Shown here piece by piece: positions 9,963-20,082 of a stretch of 64,000 nucleotides of DNA. Numbering within the stretch: the first letter of the stretch is position 1; every line of letters begins with the position of its first letter. The notes under the pieces were generated by a model. The model saw only the letters and a list, made by a program, of their open reading frames with translations. It had not been told where the DNA came from and did no database searches. The stretch comes from Acinetobacter rathckeae (GTDB lineage Bacteria > Pseudomonadota > Gammaproteobacteria > Pseudomonadales > Moraxellaceae): positions 1-64,000 of the forward strand of contig NZ_VTDO01000005.1 in NCBI RefSeq assembly GCF_015627125.1. The letters are read 5' to 3'. Position numbers and translations under genes: made by a program.

Positions 9963-9981
9963 AATAATCATTCTCAATGAA
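9963..9981. promoter_or_regulatory. Fur-box-like operator upstream of the siderophore receptor
   Basis: Read on the minus strand, the site matches the 19-bp Fur consensus at 12 of 19 positions, with the central TGAGAATGATTATT core well kept. It lies 48 bp upstream of the receptor start, where the operon promoter is expected. Confidence 0.6.
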
Positions 9982-10071
9982 TAGGAGTGATCGGGAGTAA
10001 TTTATAAAAATAGGTAAAGTTATTGAAATTTATAGTTTTAATGATAGGGTTGATTGGGTATTTATCTTATT

Positions 10072-10103
10072 AAAAAAAGGGGTGACTCTGAAAGCCACCC
10101 CCT
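10072..10103 (-). terminator. Intrinsic terminator of the frnE-like gene
   Basis: On the minus strand a GC-rich stem (GGGGTG paired with CACCCC, 10079-10084 and 10096-10101) is followed by a run of seven T. It lies just after the stop codon at 10108. Confidence 0.75.
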
Positions 10104-10107
10104 AAAA

Positions 10108-10773
10108 TTATTTTGCCTCAGTGGGTGTGTCATCTGCATTGGCTTGGTCGTGACGCACTTTAGTGATCACATCTTGCAAGACTTGTGCAGGCTGTGCACC
10201 TGCTAAAGCCACACGTTGGTCAAATACAAAAAATGGTACAGCTGTTACTTTGAGTTTATCTCGTGCTAATTCTTCATCATATTTTACAAAATCGGCAAAG
10301 GCATTAGAGTCTAAAACATCTTCTACTTCGCCATGTTCTAGGCCAATACGAGAGGCAATTTCATCCAGTACTTCACGCTCACCAATGGCAAGGCCTTCGG
10401 TCATATAGGCTTTAAAAAAGGCTTCTTGTGCTTCTGAACCTAGATTTTTACTTTGTGCCATATGAATAAGACGATGCGCATTAAAGCTGTTGCCTGAGTT
10501 GGCTTTTTGCCATTGAAAATCAATGCCTTCTTCAGCAGCCATTTCTGCAATTTTGCGTTGCATGTCTTCAACATCTTCTACACTGCGTTGGTATTTAACT
10601 GCTAAACGCTCGGTGTTAGACGATTGATGTGATGTGGGTGCATCTGGGTCGAGTTGGAAACTGTGCCAGTAAATTTCTAATGGTTCTTGCATTTCACTTG
10701 CAACGCGTTCTAAGCGTTTTTTTGCAATATAACAAAATGGACATACGACATCTGACCAAATATCTACACGCAT
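10108..10773 (-). CDS. FrnE-like DsbA-family oxidoreductase
   Basis: Cytosolic thioredoxin-fold protein of 221 residues in the FrnE / 2-hydroxychromene-2-carboxylate isomerase branch of the DsbA family. The redox motif CPFC stands at residues 11-14 (SDVVCPFCYIAKKR). The cis-Pro segment is KVTAVPFFVFDQ near 180, followed by GAQP. No signal peptide is present, which separates it from periplasmic DsbA. FrnE proteins are linked to disulfide chemistry and oxidative-stress tolerance. A GGGAAAAAAAG purine tract precedes the ATG. It follows the thiolase-like gene by 103 bp on the same strand and may be co-transcribed. Confidence 0.87.
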   Translation of the reverse strand: MRVDIWSDVVCPFCYIAKKRLERVASEMQEPLEIYWHSFQLDPDAPTSHQSSNTERLAVKYQRSVEDVEDMQRKIAEMAAEEGIDFQWQKANSGNSFNAHRLIHMAQSKNLGSEAQEAFFKAYMTEGLAIGEREVLDEIASRIGLEHGEVEDVLDSNAFADFVKYDEELARDKLKVTAVPFFVFDQRVALAGAQPAQVLQDVITKVRHDQANADDTPTEAK

Positions 10774-10876
10774 CTTTTTTTCCCGAAAATATTAAATTGA
10801 CCGTTGTATACATGGAGGTAAAGTATTAAAAGGCAAGGTAAGAAACTTAGCCCAAGCCCATAATATGTACACCTCG

Positions 10877-12040
10877 TTATATTCTTTCGATGATTGTACA
10901 CATCCCCTGACCTAAAGGCATGGCTAAATTGGCTAAACCAAACTGATGGTCTTGCTGTTCCATACCGTGTAGCAGTGAGGTGAGCAGATGTAGCCCTGTT
11001 GCACCACTGGCATCACCGAAAGCAATGGCACCACCGTAGGGGTTAATGGACTGTTGTTGCTCTGACAGTTGTAAAGCCTGCACCGTGGCAAGGTATTGGC
11101 TGGCAGAAGCTTCATGTATTTCAAAATGCTGTATGTCTTGGGTGCTTAGATTGGCTCGTTTTAATGCTTTTTGTGTGGCAGGTACAGCTGCAAATGGGGC
11201 AATCGCAGGGTCACAACTCGCCACGGCATTGGCTCGAATCACGGCACGTGCTTTTAAGCCACATTGCTTTGCGTAGTGGTGTGACATGACTAACATGGCA
11301 GAAGCACCACTTGCAGGCACAGTACTGTTGCCTAATGTAAGACTTGCATTTGGCAAGTGAGACAGTGTTGTATGTTGTTTTAAGTCGAGTAGTGATGGGT
11401 CTGCATCAACGGTTGTATCTTCGATACATAACATCGCTGAACCGTCATTGGCTTGACCCTCTAAAGCAATGATCTGTGATTTTAGTAAGCCTCTTTGCTG
11501 TGCAAGTTGTGCTTTTTGCCGTGAAGCAAAGGCCATTTGGTCTTGTTGTTCTCGGCTAATCTCATACATATTTGCCAAGACATCATGGCTATACGCACTG
11601 TGCTGTGCCATAGATGGGTAATATTTACTGGCTTCAGTCGATGCCTGTGCGGTGGTTAATGGCGTGATATGCTCTAGACCTGCCAGTACAAATACATCGG
11701 CTTGTGCTGCCATAATATGTGCAGTGGCATGATGCAACGCCTGCATGGATGAACCTGTTAATGCATTAATGCTATGGGCGTTAATCTGTGTGGGGAGTTG
11801 GGCCAATAAGCCAACACGCCGTGCAATATTTTGGCTTTGTTGTTGTTCTTGGTGCGCACAACCGAGCATCAATGCATCTATATCGTTCAGGTCAAAGCGA
11901 TGGCGTTGTAAAAGTCCAGTCACAACTCGTGCAGCCAATTGCTCGGGTTGTAGGTGTTGAAATTGTCCCTGATATACAGGTGTCATGGCACTACGGGCAC
12001 AATCTACAATAACGATATCGTGTGGTTTGATTTTCGACAT
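10877..12040 (-). CDS. FadA-like thiolase homologue lacking its catalytic residues
   Basis: The 387-residue product has exactly the length of E. coli FadA (3-ketoacyl-CoA thiolase) and aligns along its whole length. The nucleophilic Cys in N-R-L-C-G-S-S-M-Q-A-L is Thr here (residue 95, NALTGSSMQAL). The His of the GHP motif is Asp (residue 343, GGAIAFGDASG). The second catalytic Cys of the MCIGLGQG segment is Ala (residue 373, LAMPLGQG). NEAF has become HEAS. Thiolysis by the known mechanism is therefore not expected. The ATG at 12040 is preferred over an in-frame start 81 bp upstream because GGGAG sits 9 nt before it and the upstream gene stops at 12042. It is translationally linked to the FadB-like gene. 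Confidence 0.85.
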   Translation of the reverse strand: MSKIKPHDIVIVDCARSAMTPVYQGQFQHLQPEQLAARVVTGLLQRHRFDLNDIDALMLGCAHQEQQQSQNIARRVGLLAQLPTQINAHSINALTGSSMQALHHATAHIMAAQADVFVLAGLEHITPLTTAQASTEASKYYPSMAQHSAYSHDVLANMYEISREQQDQMAFASRQKAQLAQQRGLLKSQIIALEGQANDGSAMLCIEDTTVDADPSLLDLKQHTTLSHLPNASLTLGNSTVPASGASAMLVMSHHYAKQCGLKARAVIRANAVASCDPAIAPFAAVPATQKALKRANLSTQDIQHFEIHEASASQYLATVQALQLSEQQQSINPYGGAIAFGDASGATGLHLLTSLLHGMEQQDHQFGLANLAMPLGQGMCTIIERI

Positions 12041-12041
12041 G

Positions 12042-14093
12042 TTAAACCACTCCCTGCGTATAAAATAATTGCTGTGTTGATAGTCTATGTTGAATCTCGG
12101 CCGGTGCGTGGTAGCTCTCACCTAAGTGAGCATAGCGGTTGCATAAAGCAATATATTGTTCTAAACCAATGTGTTGTATGTAATAGCACGGCCCGACATA
12201 GATGTCTGGAAAGCCAAAACCATGTACTAAAGCAAGATCTGCTTGTTGAGCATTTTTGATGATGCCTTGAGTGATTGCATGGAGTGTGGCATTACATAAT
12301 GTAATTAAAACACGGTCAATAATGTATTCATTTTCAACCACATGAAAAGGTTGCTCGCCATACAATACATCATATACGGTATGGTTAGTTTGGGCTTTTT
12401 GGGCACTATTGTCGTAACGGTAAAAGCCAAACCCGTGTACTTTACCTAAATGCCCTTGCTCAACAAGGTGTTGAATCGGTTTAGGAATAATGGCTTGTTT
12501 GCCACGTACATTTTTTTCGACAGCAACATATTGTTTTAAACCAACACGGTCAATCAGTGCCGCAGGGCCTTCTAAAAAGCCAAATTCTTGTAGGGCGTGA
12601 TCAATACAAGCAAAGTCGATGCCTTCATGGATCAGATCAGACAGTATAGTGATATACGCCGTTAAAATATGCTGACTAAATAAACCCATTTGAGGGCTAA
12701 CTAAAATAGGCATTTGACCGAGTTGTTGTAAATGGCTAGAAACTTGAGTGAGTGTATCTTGGCTCACTTTGGTATGTGTAACTAACTCAACCAATGGTGT
12801 GTGGTGTGGGCTTGTAAATTGATGCATCACCAGTACGTGCTCGGGTTGGTCAAGTTGTTCCGCCAATGTTTGTGCTGAAAGTATTGGACTGTTGACTAAT
12901 ACCACAGAGTTTTTTGCCACTTGGGTTTGTATGTCTTTTAAGCGAGCCACTTTGGTATTTAAGTTTTCTGCCACGAGATCAAAGACATACTCAATGTTAG
13001 GGTTAAGTGGGGTGTAGCGAGTATATATAGTTTGACCAGACCGATCTGATGTTATATGGGCTTTTTCAAGGGCTTGCTCAAATGTACTGTGGTTAAAGTC
13101 TTGCCCTGTGTCTTCAACATAGACTTGTAACCCTTGTTTAAGAAGATGACCAAGCCATGGTTGATAGCTGTTGACCACACAAGCCACGGTGTGTAGCGCT
13201 TCTGATTGATGTTGCTGTGTGAGGTATTGTGAACAATATTGTGTGGTTAATGCTTGGGCTTGCCATGTGTTGTTTATTTTTAGGTAAGCCTGTTGCTCAA
13301 GCTGTTGTGCCTCTGAGCGTGTTAAATTGACGGACTGCTCTAATGTGTCGAGTAAAATTTTGTAGGCAGGGTAATGTGCCAATGGCTTTTGTTGGTAGGT
13401 CTGTGCTCGTGCCTGATCAAAAATCATAAATTGAGCAATACTGCTCAGTTGAATAGGCTGTGTTTTGTCGAATGGTTTAGGTTGTTGCTGTTTTAATTGT
13501 AGATACAGCACTGCACTGTTGAGGGTATCATCTGTCGTGATTTGGGCATCTGCAAGCCCTAAATGAAGTAGCTTCGTGGCAGTGTATGGGCTGTGCTGTT
13601 GTAAAGCATCAAGGGCAGGTTCAAGGCCAATCAGTCGAGGCAGGCGAACGCTTGCACCCAAATTCAGGCTTTGTCCAAAGCTTGGTGCTGCTAAAAATAG
13701 TTGTGCTTGATGAGTGCAGATGCGGTAATCACTACATAGAGCAATTTCAGCGGCAGGGCCAAATACCTGTTGTTCAATCAAAGCCACCGTTGGAAAGCTA
13801 TAGTCTTCTATACGGTTAAGCTGCGTCTGAAAATGGGTTAAATGCTCTTCGCTACAGGGTGTTTGTAATTGTTGTTGATAGTACTGACACAAGGTTGAAA
13901 ATGAGCAGTGTAAGTCTAAAAGCAGTAACCCTGAAATATGGCGTTCGTTGTCTAAACAATTTAAAGCGTTGTCTAAATCATTAAAAAAGTCGCTGTGAAA
14001 AAGCGTTGTATTATCCTGTGGCACTTTAAAACGTAGTGCTGCAATATCCTGTTCTAATCGTTGTATGCTTATCGCAGGGCCATTATAAATCAT
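12042..14093 (-). CDS. FadB-like multifunctional beta-oxidation protein homologue, degenerate active sites
   Basis: The 683-residue product aligns with E. coli FadB (729 residues): an enoyl-CoA hydratase half (1-~190) and a 3-hydroxyacyl-CoA dehydrogenase half (~300-680). In the hydratase half one catalytic Glu is kept (E116, GPAAE) but the second is Ala (A136, LAAPSFG), and the usual GAD segment is gone. In the dehydrogenase half the Gly-x-Gly-x-x-Gly NAD loop is replaced by VNSYQPWLGH; the His/Glu dyad (VMHQF...PLVEL) remains. AAGGAG lies 8 nt before the ATG. The frame is intact, so it is translated; normal catalysis is doubtful. It forms an operon with the FadA-like gene, one base between stop and start. 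Confidence 0.85.
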   Translation of the reverse strand: MIYNGPAISIQRLEQDIAALRFKVPQDNTTLFHSDFFNDLDNALNCLDNERHISGLLLLDLHCSFSTLCQYYQQQLQTPCSEEHLTHFQTQLNRIEDYSFPTVALIEQQVFGPAAEIALCSDYRICTHQAQLFLAAPSFGQSLNLGASVRLPRLIGLEPALDALQQHSPYTATKLLHLGLADAQITTDDTLNSAVLYLQLKQQQPKPFDKTQPIQLSSIAQFMIFDQARAQTYQQKPLAHYPAYKILLDTLEQSVNLTRSEAQQLEQQAYLKINNTWQAQALTTQYCSQYLTQQHQSEALHTVACVVNSYQPWLGHLLKQGLQVYVEDTGQDFNHSTFEQALEKAHITSDRSGQTIYTRYTPLNPNIEYVFDLVAENLNTKVARLKDIQTQVAKNSVVLVNSPILSAQTLAEQLDQPEHVLVMHQFTSPHHTPLVELVTHTKVSQDTLTQVSSHLQQLGQMPILVSPQMGLFSQHILTAYITILSDLIHEGIDFACIDHALQEFGFLEGPAALIDRVGLKQYVAVEKNVRGKQAIIPKPIQHLVEQGHLGKVHGFGFYRYDNSAQKAQTNHTVYDVLYGEQPFHVVENEYIIDRVLITLCNATLHAITQGIIKNAQQADLALVHGFGFPDIYVGPCYYIQHIGLEQYIALCNRYAHLGESYHAPAEIQHRLSTQQLFYTQGVV

Positions 14094-14370
14094 GCCCTAA
14101 TCTCCTTATGTGTGTATGAGTATGACCACATGCCCATGTGATAGGTGTTAAAGGGTGTTATTTTAAAATAACTGAACCTTTACGTTTTGTCTGTATGTTG
14201 TGGGTTTAAAATCTAAAATTTATGCTCGTGACTATTTTAGTGTAAATTAACAAGATTGTGTTGGGACAAATTGCATTTAACGAAAGTCATGGTTTTTTTA
14301 TGCTGTAAGCCTTGAAAATATGCACGCATACATTACATAAGACAAGTTGGTTGGCAAAAGAAGGCATGGC

Positions 14371-16170
14371 GTGAACCCAAATACCAGTGTACATATTCAA
14401 AAAATACTTCATCACATGACGCAATTGCCGGGTGTGTATAAAATGCTGGGTGAGCAGGGCGAGCTGTTGTATGTGGGTAAAGCCAAAAACTTAAAAAACA
14501 GGGTGTCTAACTATTTTGTTAAAACCATCGACCACCCAAAAACCAAAGCATTGGTGGCTCGGATTCATGACATAGAAACCATGATTGTGCGTTCTGAAAC
14601 AGAAGCATTGTTGTTAGAACAAAACCTAATTAAGTTACACCGCCCACCATATAATATTTTGCTCAGAGATGATAAGTCATACGTTTATATTTATGTCTCG
14701 GCAGATCAGCCCTATCCACGCATTGCCAGTGGGCGAGGCAAAGGACGACATCAAGCAGGACGGTTTTTTGGCCCATATCCAAGTGCATATGCCGCCAAAG
14801 ATATGCTACTGACCTTACAAAAATTATTTAACGTACGGCAGTGTGAAAATAGCTATTTTGCTCAGCGTAAACGACCGTGTTTGCAGTATCAAATTAAACG
14901 CTGTACCGCACCGTGTGTGGGTTTGGTGTCACCTGAAAGTTATAAACAAGATGTTGATAATTCCATACAGTTTTTACAAGGCAATACCAAAGCCTTAAAT
15001 CAGGAACTGATTGAAAATATGGAGCAAGCCGCAGAAAAACTTGAGTTTGAAAAAGCAGTGTTTTATAGAGATCGTTTGAGTTTATTACGTGAAGTCTCTG
15101 CACAGCAAGCGGTGTATAAAGTCAAAGGCGAGGCCGATATTTTAGCCATAGCACATCTTGCAGGGGTCACCTGCGTACAAATTATGCATGTACGAAATGG
15201 GCGTATGTTGGGTGGTAAGAGCTATTTTCCAGATATGCTAAGTGATGATCTTGGTCAAATGCTCAGTGACTTTATGGCGAACTTTTATTTTCAGGTTGCC
15301 GATGAAGTCCCACAAGAGTTAATTATTAACCAAGCCTTGCCTGACCAAGCACAGCTTGAACAAGCCCTTTCGCAAAGTTTAGAAAAACGTATACATATTA
15401 AATCGAGTGTAAGAGAAACGCGTGCCGAATGGTTACAACTGGCACAAATGAATGTCGAACATGCCATTAAAGGACAGCTCAGTAATCATTTAGAGTTACA
15501 TGAGCGATTTCATCAGTTACAGCAGTTACTTGGGCGTAGTGTAGACCGTATAGAGTGTTTTGATATTAGTCATACCATGGGTGAGGCCACGGTGGCATCT
15601 TGTGTGGTATTTGACCAAGGCGGTATGCGGAAGCGAGATTATCGACAGTTTGATATTGAAGATATACAAGCAGGGGATGATTATGCTGCCATGCGTCAAG
15701 CACTGACTCGCCGTTACAAAAAAGCCATGTTACCTGATTTATTACTTATCGATGGGGGTAAAGGGCAACTCCATATGGCAATGGAAGTGATGCAAGAGCT
15801 GAATTTAGATGCATTTATGGTGGGGGTGTCTAAGGGCGAAGGGCGTAAACCAGGTTTAGAGACACTACACTTTACCCATGGTGAAAAAATACAGTTACCC
15901 GAAGACAGCAAAGCCTTGCACTTAATACAACAGGTACGTGATGAAGCGCATCGCTTTGCCATAACCAAACACCGTGCCAAGAGAGATAAACGCCGTGCGG
16001 GGTCTGTGCTTGAAGTGATACCCGGTTTGGGTCAAAAACGTCGCCGTGATTTGCTAACCCATTTTGGCGGTATGCAAGGGGTATTAAAAGCCTCTGAAAA
16101 AGAGCTAACTGGGGTATCTGGCATTGGATCTGCAATGGCTCGTACCATTTATAAGGTGTTACATGAGTAA
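14371..16170 (+). CDS. uvrC: UvrABC excinuclease subunit C
   Basis: Nucleotide excision repair endonuclease of 599 residues. The order is: GIY-YIG nuclease domain (GVYKM...[16 protein letters not shown], first ~95 residues), Cys-containing linker, UVR/UvrB-binding helices ([15 protein letters not shown], ~210-240), RNase H-like nuclease domain with [10 protein letters not shown], and a C-terminal tandem helix-hairpin-helix ([13 protein letters not shown] and VSGIGSAMA). The GTG at 14371 is chosen because AAGAAGG lies 6 nt upstream; an in-frame TTG at 14347 would add eight residues without a better ribosome site. pgsA follows on the same strand after 166 bp. Confidence 0.96.
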   Translation: MNPNTSVHIQKILHHMTQLPGVYKMLGEQGELLYVGKAKNLKNRVSNYFVKTIDHPKTKALVARIHDIETMIVRSETEALLLEQNLIKLHRPPYNILLRDDKSYVYIYVSADQPYPRIASGRGKGRHQAGRFFGPYPSAYAAKDMLLTLQKLFNVRQCENSYFAQRKRPCLQYQIKRCTAPCVGLVSPESYKQDVDNSIQFLQGNTKALNQELIENMEQAAEKLEFEKAVFYRDRLSLLREVSAQQAVYKVKGEADILAIAHLAGVTCVQIMHVRNGRMLGGKSYFPDMLSDDLGQMLSDFMANFYFQVADEVPQELIINQALPDQAQLEQALSQSLEKRIHIKSSVRETRAEWLQLAQMNVEHAIKGQLSNHLELHERFHQLQQLLGRSVDRIECFDISHTMGEATVASCVVFDQGGMRKRDYRQFDIEDIQAGDDYAAMRQALTRRYKKAMLPDLLLIDGGKGQLHMAMEVMQELNLDAFMVGVSKGEGRKPGLETLHFTHGEKIQLPEDSKALHLIQQVRDEAHRFAITKHRAKRDKRRAGSVLEVIPGLGQKRRRDLLTHFGGMQGVLKASEKELTGVSGIGSAMARTIYKVLHE

Positions 16171-16336
16171 CGCATAGGCAAAGATTGACGAAGGGAGCAA
16201 TACTTGACAAATTCGCTCGATTTTCATGGTCGACAGTGTTGCCGATTTCGTATAAAGTGGCATCATATTTAGATACAATTTATTTAATCTAATGAGATTG
16301 CACACACAATCGGCAAAGCAAGGTGGCGAGTAGATC

Positions 16337-16927
16337 ATGAGTACAGGGCAGATCCTGAATATTCCAAATGTGTTGACCATCGCAAGGATTGCATTAATCC
16401 CCGTTTTTTTACTGATTGCGTATTGGCCACCTGTGATTGGTGTGCATGGTAGTGAACATAGCATTGTTTTTCGTCATGCATTACTCACCTCTGTATTTAT
16501 TTTAGCCGCTGTGACAGATTGGTTTGATGGCTATTTGGCACGTGTACTTAATCAGACCTCTGCCTTTGGGCGTTTTTTAGACCCTGTGGCAGATAAACTG
16601 ATGGTTGCTGCTGCTTTAATTGTGCTGGTGCAATGGAAGCCAACCATATTTATGGCATTTGCAGCCATTGTGATTATTTCACGTGAAATTACGGTATCTG
16701 CTTTACGTGAATGGATGGCGGAGCTTGGTGCGCGTACCAATGTGGCTGTGTCTACGGTGGGAAAATATAAAACAGCCTTTCAGATGATTTCGATTAGTGT
16801 ATTTTTACTAAACTGGCAACCACTCGATATTTTAGCTTATATTATTTTGTATGCTGCCGTGATTTTAACTTTATGGTCGATGGTCATTTACTTAAGAGCG
16901 GCATGGCCGTTTTTAAAACAGCCTTAG
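16337..16927 (+). CDS. pgsA: CDP-diacylglycerol-glycerol-3-phosphate 3-phosphatidyltransferase
   Basis: Inner-membrane enzyme of 196 residues making phosphatidylglycerol phosphate, the first committed step to phosphatidylglycerol and cardiolipin. The CDP-alcohol phosphotransferase signature DG-x2-AR-x8-G-x3-D-x3-D is complete (DGYLAR...GRFLDPVADK, about residues 65-90). Several hydrophobic helices flank it. The uvrC-pgsA neighbourhood is common in gammaproteobacteria. A terminator follows directly. Confidence 0.95.
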   Translation: MSTGQILNIPNVLTIARIALIPVFLLIAYWPPVIGVHGSEHSIVFRHALLTSVFILAAVTDWFDGYLARVLNQTSAFGRFLDPVADKLMVAAALIVLVQWKPTIFMAFAAIVIISREITVSALREWMAELGARTNVAVSTVGKYKTAFQMISISVFLLNWQPLDILAYIILYAAVILTLWSMVIYLRAAWPFLKQP

Positions 16928-16946
16928 TGTCAGCTTTGTATTGTTT

Positions 16947-16974
16947 AAAACACCTCTTGAGAGGTGTTTTTTTT
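16947..16974. terminator. Bidirectional terminator between pgsA and the IclR gene
   Basis: A perfect 10-bp stem (16947-16956 with 16961-16970) with a TTGA tetraloop is followed by a T run and preceded by AAA. It separates convergent pgsA and the IclR-type regulator, whose stop lies at 16973. Confidence 0.85.
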
Positions 16975-17752
16975 ATTGCTCCGCTTCAGCTTGATGAATC
17001 AGCTCAAAATACTGCTGTTCAATTTGTCTCGCACTGTCTTTAAGCATGGCAATCAGTTTATTTAAGTCAACAAAACTAAAGCGATTTTTTGACCCAATAA
17101 TGGTGAGTGCCAACGGTGGTAGTTTCTTAGAATAATCAATCGGCACGGCCAGTCCTGCATAATTTTCTAGTACTTCACCTTGTGAAAAATAATAGCCTTG
17201 TTTTTTAATTTTTTTCATGCGTTGTAGAAAAACATCTTCACTGTTGGCAAAACCTGTTTCGATGAGGTTTGTGGCATATTTTTCATAAAAGGCTTGTAAG
17301 CTTTTTTTACTTAAATGCGACACCATAATTTTAGGCGATGAGCCCATATACACAGAACGTGGGTTGCCACGGCCATAAGACAGCAGTTTATGTTTTTGAA
17401 ATGACTCGCTGTGTAGGTCTATACAATAGTCATGGTTTAAAAAAGTTAACATGCAGTCTAACTCGGTTAGCTCTGCAATATCTTTCATAAATGGAATACT
17501 CATTTGAACCAAAGGGTCGGTGGCTCTAGAAATATAATCAAGCACTGCAATTTTTGGCCCAAGCATGTAATCGCCAGATGTGCCACAGATGCGTTGCAGT
17601 AATCCTGTAGCAACCAACTCTTTTAAATAACGATAACTGGTTGGCTTTGAAAGTCCCAACTCATCGCAAATGAGGTCAACATTAATGACGGGTCTACTCA
17701 CTGAAAATAAGTCGAGTACAGTCAATATTTTTCCAAAACTGGTCATAGACAT
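16973..17752 (-). CDS. IclR-family transcriptional regulator
   Basis: Regulator of 259 residues. The N-terminal winged helix (VDLICDELGLSKPTSYRYLKELVATGLL, ~25-55) is typical of IclR, and the C-terminal two thirds form the IclR effector-binding domain (YSQGE-like segment YFSQGEVLENYAGLAVPID near 195). IclR proteins usually control catabolism or efflux of aromatic and other small organic acids. It is divergent from an AaeB-AaeX-AaeA-type efflux operon across a 248-bp gap, so it is the likely regulator of that operon; this is inferred from position. The effector is unknown. Confidence 0.88.
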   Translation of the reverse strand: MSMTSFGKILTVLDLFSVSRPVINVDLICDELGLSKPTSYRYLKELVATGLLQRICGTSGDYMLGPKIAVLDYISRATDPLVQMSIPFMKDIAELTELDCMLTFLNHDYCIDLHSESFQKHKLLSYGRGNPRSVYMGSSPKIMVSHLSKKSLQAFYEKYATNLIETGFANSEDVFLQRMKKIKKQGYYFSQGEVLENYAGLAVPIDYSKKLPPLALTIIGSKNRFSFVDLNKLIAMLKDSARQIEQQYFELIHQAEAEQ

Positions 17753-18000
17753 GGTGCGTTATTTTTCCTTCAATGCGCAATCACGGTGATGTCATGGTCT
17801 TTTTAGCATAACTCAGGTAATAATTAAAACTTAATAACTAGTGAATTATCATATTAAGATATTTTGTTGACTTTTTAAGTTTGTTTTGCCATCATAATTT
17901 AAATAAATATCTAATAAAGAAAATATATTGTTATTGCGTGGCGTGTGGCGACGTATTGTCTGTGGTCAGATGACATAAATTCTAGGTGCGAAGGAACATC

Positions 18001-20082
18001 ATGCAAATTTTGAAACAGCTCGTGGCTTTTCGTCCGAGTAAGCTCGATTGGATCTTTGCGATAAAGACCTATATTGCAGCAATGTCCGCACTATTTATTT
18101 CCTTCTCGCTCGATTTGCTTAATCCAATTTGGTCGATTGGTACAGTCATGATTATTGCAAATCCTTATGCGGGTATGCTGTCATCTAAAGCACTGTATCG
18201 TTTAGCAGGCACAGCGGTGGGGGCAGTGGTTGCAGTGGCGATAATGCCTCATTTAATTAATACGCCGTGGTTGTTTGCCAGTGTGATTGCAGGTTGGGTT
18301 GGCTTTTGTTTGTATGTTTCTTTGCTTGACCGTACCCCTCGTAGCTATATGCTCATGTTGTCTGGTTATACGGTGGCCATGATTGTATTTAATGCCATTA
18401 ATAGCATAGACACACATAGTATTTTTGATATTGCGCTGGCTCGTTTTTTAGAAATTGGTATTGCTGTGATTTGTTCGGCTGTGGTGTCTGCAGTCATTTT
18501 ACCTGTGCATATTGGGCCAATTATTCAACAGCGTGTTGAAGGTAATCTGAGTAGTCTAGATGCACTGTTTAAGAAGGTATTTACTTTTGATTTAAAGCCA
18601 CAAGACTATAGCCAAGAAGTGGCAACCATCACTCGTGAAATGAGTGAAATACACAGTATGGCGGTGCATTTGTGGTTTGAAAACTCTGACTTAAAAGGCA
18701 TGACCAAACCAATACAAGAGATGCTACATCAGCTTGCGATGGCAGTGACCAATTTGGTGGCAATGTCTGAACGATTGAAACAATTACAGCCCCAAAAAAA
18801 TGCTGAGTTTGACGCTATTTTAGTGCAGTTGTCTGATGATGTTTTAGGTTTTTTACATCAAAATAAAACCCTTGAAGAAACTGAATTAGAAGCATTGTCC
18901 GATCATTTTTCTGTGATTTTTACACAGCTTAGACAACATGTTGGACAAGATGATTTAACGGTATTCAATAGTTTGCAAATGGACTTACGCCATTATATTC
19001 ATAATGTACGAATCGTTCATTTTATTTGGCAATCTATTCAGCAAGGGCGTAAAGATTTTCCAGAAAATATTGTGCCATTAACGACACATTACCCAAGTTT
19101 ACACCGAGACCATGGTGTGGCAGTTAGAGGGGGCTTAGCCGCCTTATGTAGTACCTTTTTTGCAGTGGCAGTGTGGATTTTAACCGGTTGGAAAGCTGGG
19201 TTTATGATGGCACAAATGGCCGCCGTTTGTTCTTGTATTTTAACGGCCATAGATAATCCGATACCTGCCTTAAAAATATTTTTTTGGGGTAGCGTGACTT
19301 CATTTTGCATTGTATTTGTATACGCCTTTGCCATATTTCCAAATATTAGTCAGTTTTGGCAGTTGGCATTGGTACTTGCCCCTGCAGTCATCTCATTTAC
19401 ATTGCTGATTTCACGACCAAACTTAATGGCTTTAGGCTTAGTTTTGGGCGTGGTGAGTATTATGTCTATGAACCTGCAAAATCGTTATGCCATGGATGCG
19501 GTCTCATTTTTAGATGCAGATTTTGCCATGGTTTTAGGGGTGTTGTGTGCTTTGGTGAGTATTTATTTTATTCGTGCCATGTCACCTGAACAAACCGCTA
19601 CACGTATTTTACAAAGGCATTATCGTGCCATGCAAAAAATGGTTTATATGTCTTACGGTACTGCCTTTAGAGTACGTTTGCGAAGCATGATTGACCGCAT
19701 TGGCGTGCTCAATAGTAAATTGGTGCAGTCCAAAGATATTAAACAGGCAATGCAACATGCATTGATTGAAACCAGTGCCACAGTTGATTTATCTCGGCTG
19801 CATGAGTTGGCATCATCACAACTCATTTCACCGCCCTTACAGCAGGCCTTGCTGAGGTTACAAGGTGTATGTGTCGCGTTATTTCAAGCCTTAGAAAAAC
19901 ATGGGCAGGTCACAGCTGAAATGCAAACGCAGTTGTTTATTGTTTTACAAGACATTCGTGAGGCTTTGATCTGCGAAGAAAATAGCAATATTAAACAACG
20001 TGTTTGTATGAGTTTAAATAACATTGAAAATAGTATTTTTAAGCAAATGGGCATACGTGAGCATGTGGAGCAAGTTGCATGA
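18001..20082 (+). CDS. FUSC-family efflux pump membrane subunit (AaeB-like)
   Basis: Inner-membrane protein of 693 residues with two hydrophobic blocks (~20-165 and ~365-515), each followed by a soluble helical region: the duplicated arrangement of AaeB/fusaric-acid-resistance proteins. AaeB with AaeA exports aromatic carboxylic acids such as p-hydroxybenzoate. AAGGA lies 5 nt before the ATG at 18001; the in-frame GTG at 17986 is less likely. The stop overlaps the start of the next gene by 4 bp (ATGA). Function in aromatic-acid efflux is inferred from family and neighbours. Confidence 0.88.
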   Translation: MQILKQLVAFRPSKLDWIFAIKTYIAAMSALFISFSLDLLNPIWSIGTVMIIANPYAGMLSSKALYRLAGTAVGAVVAVAIMPHLINTPWLFASVIAGWVGFCLYVSLLDRTPRSYMLMLSGYTVAMIVFNAINSIDTHSIFDIALARFLEIGIAVICSAVVSAVILPVHIGPIIQQRVEGNLSSLDALFKKVFTFDLKPQDYSQEVATITREMSEIHSMAVHLWFENSDLKGMTKPIQEMLHQLAMAVTNLVAMSERLKQLQPQKNAEFDAILVQLSDDVLGFLHQNKTLEETELEALSDHFSVIFTQLRQHVGQDDLTVFNSLQMDLRHYIHNVRIVHFIWQSIQQGRKDFPENIVPLTTHYPSLHRDHGVAVRGGLAALCSTFFAVAVWILTGWKAGFMMAQMAAVCSCILTAIDNPIPALKIFFWGSVTSFCIVFVYAFAIFPNISQFWQLALVLAPAVISFTLLISRPNLMALGLVLGVVSIMSMNLQNRYAMDAVSFLDADFAMVLGVLCALVSIYFIRAMSPEQTATRILQRHYRAMQKMVYMSYGTAFRVRLRSMIDRIGVLNSKLVQSKDIKQAMQHALIETSATVDLSRLHELASSQLISPPLQQALLRLQGVCVALFQALEKHGQVTAEMQTQLFIVLQDIREALICEENSNIKQRVCMSLNNIENSIFKQMGIREHVEQVA

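Noticed and set aside
16204..16256. TTGACA box upstream of pgsA as a sigma-70 promoter
   Set aside because: No acceptable -10 lies at 16-18 bp; the nearby TATAAA is too far away.
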